From Clavaria fumosa (lineage: Eukaryota > Basidiomycota > Agaricomycetes > Agaricales > Clavariaceae): DNA of 64,000 nucleotides. Positions 46,198 through 57,500 of the stretch are shown here, piece by piece. A program made the translations under genes and the position numbers. Under the pieces are notes generated by a model. The model saw only the letters and a list, made by a program, of their open reading frames with translations, ran no database searches and was not told where the DNA came from. Position 1 is the stretch's first letter. Each line of letters begins with the position of its first letter. The stretch covers positions 3,534,001-3,598,000 of the forward strand of contig OX637794.1 in NCBI GenBank assembly GCA_951802425.1. The letters are read 5' to 3'.

Positions 46198-46555
46198 CTC
46201 CTCTCCTCTCCTCTCCTCTCCTCTCCTCTCCTCTCCTCTCCTCTCCTCTCCTCTCCTCTCCTCTCCTCTCCTCTCCTCTCCTCTCCTCTCCTCTCCTCTC
46301 CTCTCCTCTCCTCTCCTCTCCTCTCCTCTCCTCTCCTCTCCTCTCCTCTCCTCTCCTCTCCTCTCCTCTCCTCTCCTCTCCTCTCCTCTCCTCTCCTCTC
46401 CTCTCCTCTCCTCTCCTCTCCTCTCCTCTCCTCTCCTCTCCTCTCCTCTCCTCTCCTCTCCTCTCCTCTCCTCTCCTCTCCTCTCCTCTCCTCTCCTCTC
46501 CTCTCCTCTCCTCTCCTCTCCTCTCCTCTCCTCTCCTCTCCTCTCCTCTCCTCTC
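46198..46555. repeat. (CTCTC)n microsatellite, about 70 units
   Basis: Roughly 358 bp of uninterrupted 5-bp repeat CTCTC (GAGAG on the other strand). The 5-bp period gives Ser/Leu-only or Arg/Gly/Glu-only frames that should not be taken as genes. Purity suggests recent expansion or active slippage. Confidence 0.95.
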
Positions 46556-46929
46556 CCTCTCTCTCCTCCCTCTATCCCATCCCCAGCGACGACAACGGCA
46601 CCCTCACCCTCACCTCCAGCAACGACGACAACGGCGACGGCACCCTCGCCCTCACCTCCAGCGACGACGACGACGGCACCTTCACCCTCACCCTCTCTCT
46701 CCTCCAGCGATGACTGCGGCGGCGGCGGCCCTCTCCCCCTCTCTCTCCTCACAACAACGACGGCGGCGGCACCCTCAGGGAGGGTCCATCAGGTGCGTCC
46801 TCTCCCCTTTTGTTCATATTCTTTTCATTTTTTATTATTTACAGAGCGATGATGAGGGCGGCTTCTCCCTCTCCTCTCTTTCCCTCTCCTCCCTCTCTTC
46901 TCTCCCCTTCCTTTCCCTAGCTTTCTCCT

Positions 46930-47550
46930 CCGGCATCGACGACGACGGCGGCAGCAGTGGCAGCAGCAGCAAAGCAACAGCGGCGGCGGCAGCAACAACA
47001 GCAGCGGCTACGGCGGCAACAACCATGGCGGCGGCGGCGGCGACAGCAAAGCAACATTGACGGCGGCGGCAGCAAAGCAAAGCAACGGGGCGGCGGCGGC
47101 GGCGACGGCGGCAGCAAAGCAACGGGGCGGCGGCGGCGGCGGCGACAGCAAAGCAACGGCGGTGGCGGCGGCAACATTGACGGCGGCGGCGGCGACAGCA
47201 ACATCGGCGGCGGCGGCGGTGGCGACAGCAACATCGACGGCGGCAGCAGCAGCAGCAGCAACGGCTGCGACGGAGCAACAGCAGCAGCGACGGCGGCAGC
47301 AACAGCAGCGGCGGCGGCAGCAACAGCAGCGGCGGCGGCGGCAGCGACGGCGGCAGCAACAGCAGCGGTGGCGGCGGCAGCGACGGCGGCAGCAACAGCA
47401 GCGGCGGCGGCGGCAGCAACAGCAGCGGCGGCGGCGGCAGCGACGGCGGCAGCAACAGCAGCGGCGGCGGCGGCAGCAACGGCGGCAGCAGCAACGGCGG
47501 TGGCGGCGGCGGCGGCGGAGCAATAGCAGCAGCAGCGGCAGCAGCTGCTG
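46930..47550. repeat. CGG/CAG/GCA triplet tract in CATCAGG copy 2
   Basis: About 600 bp of imperfect GGC, CAG, CAA and GAC triplets, CpG-rich, opposite in orientation to the tract in copy 1. All long frames here are compositional. Confidence 0.9.
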
Positions 47551-48224
47551 TTGCTCCTTACATAGGCCTTATATGTTCTTACACGTACTTGACTGTACTT
47601 GACTGTACTTGATTAATAATATTTTTTAATCAACTACTTGATTACTAATAAGTTGAGTCTAATTTGAGGATTAAGATCATTGAAGTTTGGCCAAGTTCTG
47701 GTCAAGAAAGTTTTATGTTTCCTGAGGTGTTTAAGACAGGTTTCAGTCAGATTCAGTAGCTGTAAGGCTAACTTTTGGTTCTTAATTATACTTGATACCT
47801 CTTGGTCTGCCAGATGCTAAGAATCATTAAGGCCTGCCAAGATTATTAAGACAAATCTGGAAAATTGGATTGTCTTAGACTAAGACAGTCTCGTCTTAGT
47901 CCAACTTGTCTTAATTTTTCTTAAATCCAATTTAAGACAGGTCTAAGACTGCCTAAGTCACTTTGCACTTTTCCTGATGTTGAAAGTGCTTGAAGATTCC
48001 TGAAGCTCATTCCAGAGCACTAGCACAACAATCTAATTGGAGCTTCTCATGTGAGGACATGTTTGAGGCACAAGAATAGTGTAATAGCAAATTTCATTGC
48101 AATCCAGAAGTCCCGAACTTTGTGGATGTCAGGTCATGCATCACAAGGGAGTCCGAACTTCATGTATGTCAATCACATGATGATTACGTAATTGTGGCAT
48201 GAACCTAAGGTCGAAAAACTACAG

Positions 48225-48427
48225 TACGTGCATACAGAGAGTATAACTAATTGGGAGAAGTACAGAGGTTGCCAGGCGATGAGACTATAGTAGTATGGAG
48301 TATGTTTAGTTGTAAAGTGACTAGGCACGTGTTCTACTAAGGTTGCGAGGGGTTAGGAACACATAAGTAAGGTCGCGAAGATGACCTGTCATGGGTTGTG
48401 ACCTAGTTAAATAATCATATAAGTAAC
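48225..48427. repeat. Repeat-C copy 2, middle part
   Basis: Continues copy 1 positions 3340-3540 ('tacgtgcatacagagagtata' ... 'aataatcatataagtaac') up to the Ty3-C insertion at 48428; the next bases of the repeat are at 61461. Confidence 0.85.
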
Positions 48428-48984
48428 TGTCAGTCCAGGTCTCACACAGAAGGGTGTGTAAGGGAGAGAGCTCGATTTCAACATGGGGAACTACTACTTC
48501 TACAACAAAGGCATATATACTAGAGAATGGGGCAGTGCAGGACATGAGTCATGTGGACAGAAACGAGGCTGTGTTCTCCAAGTCGTGAGGAGTCACAGAA
48601 GCAAGGAAGGGCAGAGGGATAACCATATAAGGATCGGGATGGTGTGGCAGAACAAAGGGAGCGACAACAGGGGAAATGTGAGACACGGGCATGATTGACC
48701 AAGGGGAGGTCTCAATATGGCCAGATTAAATGATGGGGAACGTCAGTTCCACTATCCTGGATCCGCCTCCATCATGAATACCAAAGTGTGGGAAAGCGCC
48801 TGGCGAGTTGTGAGGGTCACATGACAGGTAACGTAGATAACACAGATAACACAGATAACGCCCACACAAGGTTGTGGTCAGGTGTCATAGGTTGCAGGAG
48901 TCATGTGATTTCGCTTTTCGCTATTCGCTATTCGCTATCTCCCTTCGGTATTCGCTATGGGTGCTTATGTAAGCGATCCTGACA
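48428..48984 (-). repeat. Ty3-C 3' LTR
   Basis: TGTCAGTCCAGG...GATCCTGACA. Contains tandem 'ttcgcta' units at 48915-48958; the partner LTR shows the same units decayed to 'tttgcta'. Confidence 0.93.
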
Positions 48985-48995
48985 TGGCCCCCTCC

Positions 48996-51900
48996 TCAAG
49001 GCTGGGCGTCTTGACCAGCCAATTTCGCTTTGTCTGGGTGTTTGTTGAAGAAGTCGCAAAGGAGCAGCGCTACATTAGTGAGGTTGCTGCGCAGTTCCCA
49101 AGTGTTATCTTCAGGAGGGTAGCCAGTCCACTTGACCAAATATTTCACTCCACGACCCACTTTCTTTACATCTAGAATTTCTTCAATGTTGTATTTGAGG
49201 TGGTCATCATCAATGGTAGGAGGGGGAGGCGGAGGTCTGGCTTGGGAAGTGAAGGAGGGAGGGTTATAGGGGGTTAAGAGTATTCCATTAAAAAAGTCAT
49301 GGATCCGCCAGGCCGGGGGTAGTTTGAGGCGGTATCCCGAGGGTCCCACTTTCTCCACAATAGCGAAGGGTTCCCATGCATTTATAGTCAAGCTTCTTGT
49401 TGGGTCAGTCCATTTGCAGGTTCTGTGTGTCGAGCCACACAAGACTTCCCTTCTCATACTTGCGGCTGGGCCATTTGTTGCTATCATATCCCTTCTTCAT
49501 TGCTTCTGCTGCCTTCTCCATCGCAGTTTTAGCTGCTCGTTGTGATTCTTCAAGTTTTGCCATCCACTTGTTGGCAGCTGGATTTACTTCTGACCAGGGG
49601 TGGATTCCACCATTCCACGGGTGTCAACCATATTCCAAGAAGAAAGGCATGTGGTTGGTAGTGGAGTGTTCACAGTTGTTCAGTGTGAACTCGGCAGTAC
49701 TGAGCCACTCGGCCCAGTCATCTTGGAGATGATCCATGTATGCTTGTAGGTAGATTTCAGCCTCTTGGTTCACCCGCTCAGTTTGTCCATCCGTTTGGGG
49801 TGGAATGCTGTGCTAGGGTTCACTTTTATCCCAATCATCTTGTAGAACTCTTTCATGAAACGTGAGATGAACTGCGGTCCACGGTCACTCACCACCTTCT
49901 GGGGAATTCCATAGTTTCTGAAGACCCTGTCACGCATAATCCTGGTCGCTCCCAAACCCATAAGGTCAAACCCAATCGCTTTGATTAGAACCCGTTTAGT
50001 AAATTTGTCAGTGATGACTAGGATTGAGTCATATCCGCGAGATTGGGGGAGTGGTCCGACTATGTCCCAGCTAATCACCGCCCAAGGGCCATCGGGTACA
50101 GGGAATGGGTAGAGGGGGGCGGAGCGTTTGGTTCGGTCAGGTTTGGTTCGCTGGCACATTTCACAACCTGATACATAACATTCTACGTCTTTCTTTACTT
50201 CAGGCCACCAGTAGCTTCGCAACATTGCAGCTTTCATTTTCTTTGGTCCAGGGTGTCCAGAAGGGAGGAGATCGTGCTCGTAGTCCAGTACGGTTTCGTG
50301 GACTGCTAGGGGTATCCATACTGTTTTATTCTTCCACCATAGTCCGGAACAGTCCCTTGTCCAACTATTGTCAAGCTCATCAGGCTTCGTGGTGTGTTCT
50401 GTGCTACTTTTCTGGAGAAGAGTTGAAACTGGTTCGGACTTCAGTTTCAGAGGGAAACACTTGGATTGGTGCATTTTCTTCAGCAGCATCTCCATACTCT
50501 GGTCTCCGAGATAGCGTGTCGGCTTTTGTGTTGCTTTTACTGGTTTGGTACTTAATCTCGAAGTTGAAGCATTGGAGTTCCCTGTACCAGTGTATTTGTC
50601 AGGGCTTAAGTTTCTGTGGTTTTCTGCAATATTGTAGGTTGGCATGGTCCGTCCAGATTTCAAAAGTTTTGCTGGCTCCAATGAGATACACTCTCCACTC
50701 TCTAAGGGCCCTGATGACAGCAAGGAATTCCTTGTCATAGACATCGTAGTTTTTCTCAGCACTGGTGAGTGCCTTGGAGATGTAGTCGACGGGTCTCCAG
50801 GTTCCATCAGCCTGCTGTTGAGAAAGTACTCCGCCTGTGGCAAGGTTACTCGCATCGGTCTCCACCTTCCACCTACCCAAGTCCTGAGGTAGGGCAAGGA
50901 CTGGGGCGGACATGAGCACCCTTTTCAAATCCAGGAATGCTGCTTCCTGTTCCTCCCTCCAACACCATGGGATGTTGCCAGTCAGTTTGAACAAAGGTTT
51001 GGCATGGAGGGATGAGCTTGGAATGAAGTGTCGTAAGTGGTTGATCATGCCCAGGAAATGCTGGAGTTCTTTCACATTCTGGGGACAAGGCCAGTTCCAT
51101 ATCGCTTCTGCCTTAGCTGGATCATGCTCCAGGTGGTTGTGTGAGAGCCATAGTCCAAGATAGAACACCTCAGTTTTCTCAAACTCACACTTGCTCAGCT
51201 GGAGGCACAGCCCATTGTCATGGAATCTTTGCAGCACTTGGTCCATCCAATAGCGATGTGTTGCAGGATCATCAGTAAACACAATGACATCATCAATGTA
51301 TGCAAGTACATGTCCACTGGCAATTTCTTCTTGCAGAATATGGTTCATGAACTTTTGGAAAGTAGCCAGGGCGTTTGCAGCCCAAACCACATTACTGTCA
51401 GTTCAAATAATCCTCGCGAGGTGAGAAATGCACAACGCTGTAGGTGGCCCTCCCATAACCGCATCGATGGGAAACCTCCTTTCGCATCGATTTTAGAGAT
51501 GAGCTTTGCTCCACGTAATTTGTCTACACAGTCCCGGATGCATGGAAGTGGGAATTTGTCTTTGATTAAGTACGAGTTAAGCTTTGAGTAATCGATGATG
51601 GGTCTGAGCTTGTCCTTTTCTCGTTTAAAGAAGAATGGGCTGGCATAGGGAGACTTAGATGGTCTTATCCTTCCAGAGCGTAATTGTTCGTTGATCCAAT
51701 GGTTCATCTCGACTGTTTCTTCTTTGGTTAGAGAGTAAAGTTTGCTGGACAAGTGCCCCAGGTCTTCGTGGAACTCAATCTTGATGTCAAAATCGGGTCA
51801 TGGTTTGGGTAGTTCATCCCATTTTGCTTCACTGAAGACTGTTGGATACAGCAATGGCCAATCGGGCATATCTCCAGAGTCCGAAAAACACATATCCATA

Positions 51901-52106
51901 GTTGTTTGCAGCGCATTGTCCCACACAGTACTTTTAGGATAGGCCCATGGGCTCACAAGAAGCGGATCAAAGTGGCAACTCTGGGGGCAGTGTTTGAAGG
52001 AGACTTCCCCTAGTGACTAGTCGATCTTGGGATTGTGTTTTGATAGCCAGTCACGTCCTAGGATGATTTTGTGTGACTTAGCTGTTCTGAGCAAGAAGTG
52101 AATTTG
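48996..52106 (-). pseudogene. Ty3-C pol, RT to chromodomain
   Basis: Follows the protease half at 58454-58942. RT: KFPLPCIRDCVDKL, KIDAKGGF, then after a frameshift near 51380 LATFQKFMNHIL and catalytic YIDD (51289-51300). RNase H: ETDASNLATGGVL, YDVYDKEFLAV, WTDHANLQYCRKPQ. A stop and frame changes around 50590-50300; integrase HHCC (HDLLPSGHPG, CEMCQRTKPD), core WDIVGPLP, SDRGPQF; frameshift near 49780 at the position of the QTDGQTE glutamate; C-terminal GPY/F block and chromodomain YLVKWTGYPPEDNTWEL, ending at 48996. Confidence 0.92.
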
Positions 52107-52410
52107 TGTCAGGATTGCTTACATAAGCAGGCTGGAAAGGCCAAGAAAGGATTGCAAAAGAGTTGCGGGAAGATTGCGGATGAGTCACATGATCCGAACA
52201 GGTGGCGGATTATGTAATGGGAAAATCACGTGACCCGGGCCTGGGCGCATCACGTGACGCACGGGGTCCGAGCGTGGGAACACCGGCAACTCCCGAAGCA
52301 CTCGCTATATATACTTCATCCTTTTCTTACTTGTGCCCTTTTCCCCTTATGTTAGTATCGTCATCATTGACCTTACGTTAAGTTGTGTGAGTGTGAGACT
52401 AAGTCTGACA
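52107..52410 (+). repeat. Ty3-B 5' LTR
   Basis: TGTCAGGATTGC...AAGTCTGACA. Holds two TCACGTGAC palindromic motifs (about 52226 and 52250), a TATA box and the predicted self-primer site. Confidence 0.95.
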
Positions 52411-52422
52411 CAATACTAACAT
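52305..52422 (+). promoter_or_regulatory. Ty3-B promoter with self-primer and PBS
   Basis: TATA box ctatatata at 52305-52313; ~36 nt downstream, atgttagtat at 52349-52358 near the expected transcript start; the PBS right after the LTR (atactaacat, 52413-52422) is its exact 10-nt complement. This matches the Tf1-type mode in which the transcript 5' end primes reverse transcription; no tRNA-like PBS is evident. Confidence 0.7.
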
Positions 52423-53062
52423 CAAACCCAATCCACCCTAGCCCCGTGTCCCAACCCAGCTAGCCTGGACCCCTATCTCAAACTGTCACACTCTGTCACA
52501 GCTTATCCCCCTCATCCTCTTCTTCTTTACCCTGCCTGCAGTGTGTAACAGAACCGCACAAAGTTTTTACTGTGTGTAGATACATGTGACCAGACCCAGA
52601 GGAAGTCTACTGTGACCCTCTCCAAGTGATACCGAGTGCCCAAGGCCCGGATCTTTACTTTACAGCTACATACCAGTGAATCGTTAGTGTACAGGGCAAG
52701 GAAAGGCCCTCTACATAGTCTTTCTGTAGTTTCCTGGTCCAGTGGACAGAGCCCTTGCTCTGTGACCATTGTCAGAAGGGCGCATGGGCAACTCATTAGG
52801 AGTTGTGGAGCGACCACCTGGGACACCATTTGGGCCCCACACTAGCAAACAGCTTTATAGAATAAGAGTTCTATAAGTACCTAAAGTACCTAGAGAGCAG
52901 CCTGAGAGGACAGGACTGCTAAGAGATCGAAGAAATCCTGAGTGCCCAAGGCCCAGAATTTTATTTAAAGCATCTACGACCAAGACCAGGTCGAGCCCAG
53001 CTCCCCCCTGATTCCGCCGTTACTGACGTCCCCGAAACCCCATCACCACCACCAGGGTCTGT

Positions 53063-54400
53063 GATGGCTGACCACGTCTAGTGAATGGCACAGGTAACCC
53101 ACAGGTAAATTTGACTGTACCTGTACCTGCACCTGACAGTACCCTTACCCATGGGTATGGGTTCACTAAACTGCCGGGTATGGGTATGGGTTTGTACTTC
53201 TAACTACGCTATGCACAAATACAATGGTGTCCCACCCATCTGCCATCTCCTCCTCATCTCCTTCAACTTCAGCCAGTATTGTGACACCCATAACATCATT
53301 GTCCTTCACTAGGCCTAACTTACTCCACACCAATGCAAATCAATGCCCAAGTTGACTGAGCTGACAGCCAAATCTGGACATGCAACAATAGGATCCACGC
53401 TGACTGGCTACCCATGTACCCCTATGAAGGGTACGGGTTTTGGAAGGGTCCAGAATCCATTACCCATACCCGCACCTACCCATACCCATGAAGAAAACCC
53501 GTGTGGGTACCAATACCCACGCAATTCACTAACCACGTCGCCCTGCCTGAAGTCCATGCCATGAGGCTGGATTTAGTTGTCGCCCCATTTGATGGGCAAA
53601 AAAGAAATTTCCATACATTCCTCCGGTCGCTCCGCCTCCTGTTTATGGCGAATCCGATAATCTACACCTGGCAAAGGTCCTCTCCACCCTCAGCAAAATT
53701 ACTGGTGAGGGGTTTGCTGCAGAATGGGCAAATATGAAGGGAGAGGAAATCCTGGGTAACAACGAGGTTGGAACCTGGGCAGAATTTGTGGAAGAGATGA
53801 AGCGAGCATTCGATGACCTGAATGACCGTGCGACTGCCCTCGCAGACATTGCGAGGTTGAAACAGGGTGTCATGATGGCACCTGAGTTCTTCGCAAAGTT
53901 TGAAACAATGTTCCGAAGAGTGGGGATGACAGAAGCGGCTGATTTGGACATCCTGGTCCATTGGCTGGAGTCAAACCTGAGCAGGAGGCTAGTGGGAAAG
54001 GTCTATGGTGTTTTGCCAATGCCAGAGACCTACGTGCAGTGGAAGGCACTCGCTGAAAGGCTAGATGCTCAGCAGTGTTGCCTCGATGGAGTCATTGCAC
54101 AGCAGAACTCTGTGCATCCTGCTCCGCCTGCAACCAGCCACCCCCTCCCTCAACAAACCTGCTTCGCCCCAGCCCCTCGCCTCTTCCTGGCCCAGCCTCT
54201 GGCCCGCACCCCTGCCCCTCCCACCATGCCGCATCCCACCAATGCCGGTGATGCCATGGTGGTGGATCGTGCCTGTGCCCCTGGAGTGTTGCGCACCTGC
54301 TTCTGATGTGGCCAAGCTGGTCACATGGTGAGAGATTGCCAGCTCCAGGACACGTCCACAGATCCCGAGGCTGCAGGTCCGCGCTGTGGAAAGCCAAGTA
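53063..54400 (+). pseudogene. Ty3-B gag, interrupted by hAT MITE
   Basis: ATG at 53063 (MADHV), interrupted after the fifth codon by the MITE and resuming at 53540 with the same codon phase. Capsid blocks RLDLVVAPFDGQKRNF, FAAEWANMKGEEIL-like, ARLKQGVMMAPEFFAKFET, VHWLESNLSRRL; a frameshift near 53675; Pro-rich linker; CCHC knuckle CF-x-CGQAGHMVRDC whose third position is a TGA (54304-54306), CGA in the sister element. Confidence 0.9.
53079..53531. mobile_element. hAT MITE in Ty3-B gag
   Basis: 453 bp flanked by the perfect 8-bp duplication ACCACGTC (53071-53078 and 53532-53539), the hAT length. Short terminal inverted repeats TAGTGAAT/ATTCACTA; subterminal 'gggtatgggtatgggt' and 'cccatacccgcacctaccc' motifs in opposite orientation. 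Non-coding. Confidence 0.9.
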
Positions 54401-54513
54401 CATAGTGCAGAGGACTATGAGAACAAGATTGCACTGCTCCGAGACTGCCTGGATTTGCTTGAGAGAGAGAAGAGGGCTCCTGTTGAGGAGCCGGATTTTG
54501 GAGATGAGGCCCA

Positions 54514-57500
54514 GTGAGTCTGAACTGGAGTCTCAGGAGTAGATATCCCAGCCCCCCTCCTGTCCCTGTACCTGCAGCTAGTATCCCAAAATACACTATC
54601 TTGCAGCGGAGACACACCTGGATTGGGGCTGAGGTGAAGGACAAAGCGGAAATGGAAACCGCTAAGAGTGAAATAACAAAAAGAGAAAAGGGGACTAGCA
54701 GCCAAGTGGAGCTGACAAAACACCTTGCAGAGGTGCTGAAGGACACCCTATTGTGTATGCCCCGAGAGCTCTCCATCCAGGTGCACCTGGAGGCTCTCAG
54801 CACTGGCAAAGGGGCAACTACGAAAGCCCTTGTCGACTCAGGCTGCACCAACTGCTTTATGGACTTGGAGTGGGCGAAAAAAAGTGGGACTGGAACCATC
54901 TCCCTTGCTGAATCCAATCACCATGTATAATGTGGATGGAACACAGAACAGGGATGGTAAGATCCAGTATGGGATGGAGCTGCTTGTGACAGTTGGCAAC
55001 CACCAGGAGCGGATCCACTTCCTGCTAGGGAAGACCCAGTCCCACATGGTGATCCTTGGGCATGATTGGCTAAAGCATCATAACCCAGAGATTGACTGGG
55101 TGAAAGCTGAAGTAAGGCTCACCCACTGCCCCAACACCTGTGCCTCCTCCCCACACAGCCACCAGCCCCCTGCCCGACCCTCAGTTCCACTGAAAGCGAG
55201 TACCCTGGCCTCAGCCAGTATCCTGGACACTCGCTTTCCCAACACTGGCCCTACCCCTGATTGGCCCAGCCGCTACCCTTTGGTTATTAGTGAAGCAAAG
55301 TGGGATGAGCTTCCCCACTCCTGCCCTGACTTTGATATCAAAATCGAGTTTAAAACAGACCCTGGACACCTCTCCTCTAAGCTATGCTCTCTAACGCGAG
55401 AAGAGATGGTGGAAATGAATTGCTGGGTGGATGAACAGCTAGCTTCTGGACAAATCCGACCTTCGAAGTCCCCATACACAAGCCCCTTCTTCTTCAAACG
55501 CGAGAAGGACAAGCTGTGGCCGATTATCAATTACTCTAGGCTGAACTCGCATCTAATCAAAGACAAGTACCCCCTCCCCCTCATCTGAGACACCGTGGAT
55601 GTGTTAAAGGGGGCGACCATCTATTCCAAGATTGATGCGAAGGGAGGCTTCCCATCGATGCAGGTCTGGCCAGAACATCAGCACCGCTGTGCTTTCCTAA
55701 CGCCTCGTGGACTCTTCGAACCGGCAGTTATGTGGTTTGGGCTGCAGAATGTGCCTGTAACCTTCCAGCACTTCATGAACCATGTGTTGAGGGAAGAGAT
55801 TGCAGGGGGGCATGTCTGAGCCTATGTCGACAATGTTATAGTGTTTGCAGAGGATTTGGCTACCCACCGGTATTGGATGGATCAGGTCTTGAGGAAATTT
55901 GGGGAGAATGGGCTGTGTCTCAGACTCAGCAAGTGCGAGTTTGAGAAGAGTGAGGTCTTCTTCCTGGGGATGAAGATCTCCCACAACTGTCTGGAGCATG
56001 ACCCAGCTAAAGGCGTGGCGATCTGTAACTGGCCCAGACCAAAGAATGTGAAAGAGGTACAAAGATTCAATGGGATGCTGAACTACCTCTGCCGGCACAT
56101 CCCGAACCTCTCAGCCTGGGCAAAGCCACTCTTCCGGCTGACAGGCAAGATCCCATGGAGATGGGAGGAGGAGGAAGAAGCAGCCTTCCGAGATCTCTGC
56201 CTGGCACTAGTGTTGGCCCCGGTCTTGGCTCTACCACAAGACAAAGGGAGATGGAAGGTAGAAACAGATGCAAGCAACTTGGCGACTGGAGGAGTTCTCT
56301 TGCAGCAGCAGGTGGATGGGACTTGGAGAGTTGTAGACTATATCTCCAAAGCCCTCACTGCAGCTGAGAAGAATTACGATGTGTATGACAAGGAGGTCCT
56401 GGCTGTAATCCGGGCACTACGCGAGTGGCGGGCTTACCTGATTGGGGTGGAAGAGACTATTGAAATCTGGATGGACCATGCTAACCTCCAGTACTTCCGG
56501 AAGCCCCAGAAGTTGAAACCGAGGCAAGTCCGTTGGGTTGGAGAGCTCCAGTGCTTTGACTTCGAGATCAAGTACTGTACTGGGAAGTCAAACACGAAAG
56601 CTGATGCACTCTCATGGAGGCCAGATTATGGAGAGATGGTAGAGGAGGATGCACCAGTACAGGTCTTCCCAGAGGCTGAGACCCAGACATCGTTCACATC
56701 GGAGATGGAGATGCTACTCCAGAAAAACAGCATGGTACATGAGCAGAAGCTGGAGGAGCTTGATGATGAGTGGACAAGAGATCGGATGGGACTCTGGCGG
56801 AAGGCAGAAATCATGGGTGCCCCCAGAAGCACATGAGGCAGTGCTCACCTTTGAGCATGACCTCCCCATCGCAGGGCACCCTGGTCCACAGAAGTTGAGG
56901 GCAGCTCTGTTGAGGTCCTACTGGTGGGTGGGCATGGTGAAGGATTCCAATTGGTATGCAGGTGGATGCGAGACATGCCAATGAATCAAGCCTGATCATA
57001 CCAGGTGTGCTGCTCCTCTCTATCCACACCCTGTCCCTGAGAGCCCCTGGGCAGTCATCTCTTGGGACATTGTTGGGCCTTTCCCCCTCTCACGTGGTCA
57101 CAATGCGATCCTTGTCATTGTCGATAAGTTTACAAAATGAACTCTCATTGAAGCTATTGGCCTTGACCTCACAGGACTTGGTGCTGCTCGGATCCTTCGA
57201 GACCGGGTCTTCCGCAACCATGGAGTCCCGCAGAAAGTTGTGAGTGACCGGGGAACCCAATTCATGTCCAGATTTATGAGGGAGTTCTACGGGATGATTG
57301 GGGTTAAGGCGAACCTGAGCACTGCCTTCCACCCACAAACAGATGGACAGACAGAAAGGGTCAATCAGGAGGTTGAAGTGTATCTCCAGGCCTATGTTGA
57401 CCATCTGCAGGATGATTGGGCAGAGTGGCTATCCACAGCCGAGTTCGCACTCAATAACTGCAAGCACTCAGCCACTGGATTCACACCTTTCTACCTAGAG

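Larger units (their letters stand above)
44711..47979. mobile_element. CATCAGG-family TIR element copy 2 (complete)
   Basis: 26-bp terminal inverted repeats starting CATCAGGAAAAGTGCAAAGT at 44711-44736 and 47954-47979, inserted in the pogo-like element; flanks show only TT on each side. The right ~1.9 kb is the reverse complement of copy 1 at 39072-40059. The left part (44740-45460) is AT-rich with repeated 'cctaagaaaat...cttttctaagaccatccag' units. No transposase seen; probably non-autonomous. Confidence 0.8.
42342..48224 (-). mobile_element. Pogo/Fot-type (Tc1-mariner) DNA transposon
   Basis: A 25-bp perfect terminal inverted repeat beginning CTGTAGTTTTTCGACCTTAG lies at 42342-42366 and 48200-48224, flanked by TA on both sides (42340-42341, 48225-48226); removing the element rejoins the repeat-C sequence 'acttatatacgtgcat' seen in copy 1. 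Minus-strand DDE transposase inside. The total of 5.9 kb includes a 3.27-kb CATCAGG element (44711-47979), leaving ~2.6 kb. Confidence 0.93.

Noticed and set aside
46062..47060. Long open frames in the CTCTC/CGG region on both strands
   Set aside because: They are open because 5-bp and 3-bp repeats lack stop codons; composition is Ser/Leu or Arg/Gly/Glu only, and all phases are open.
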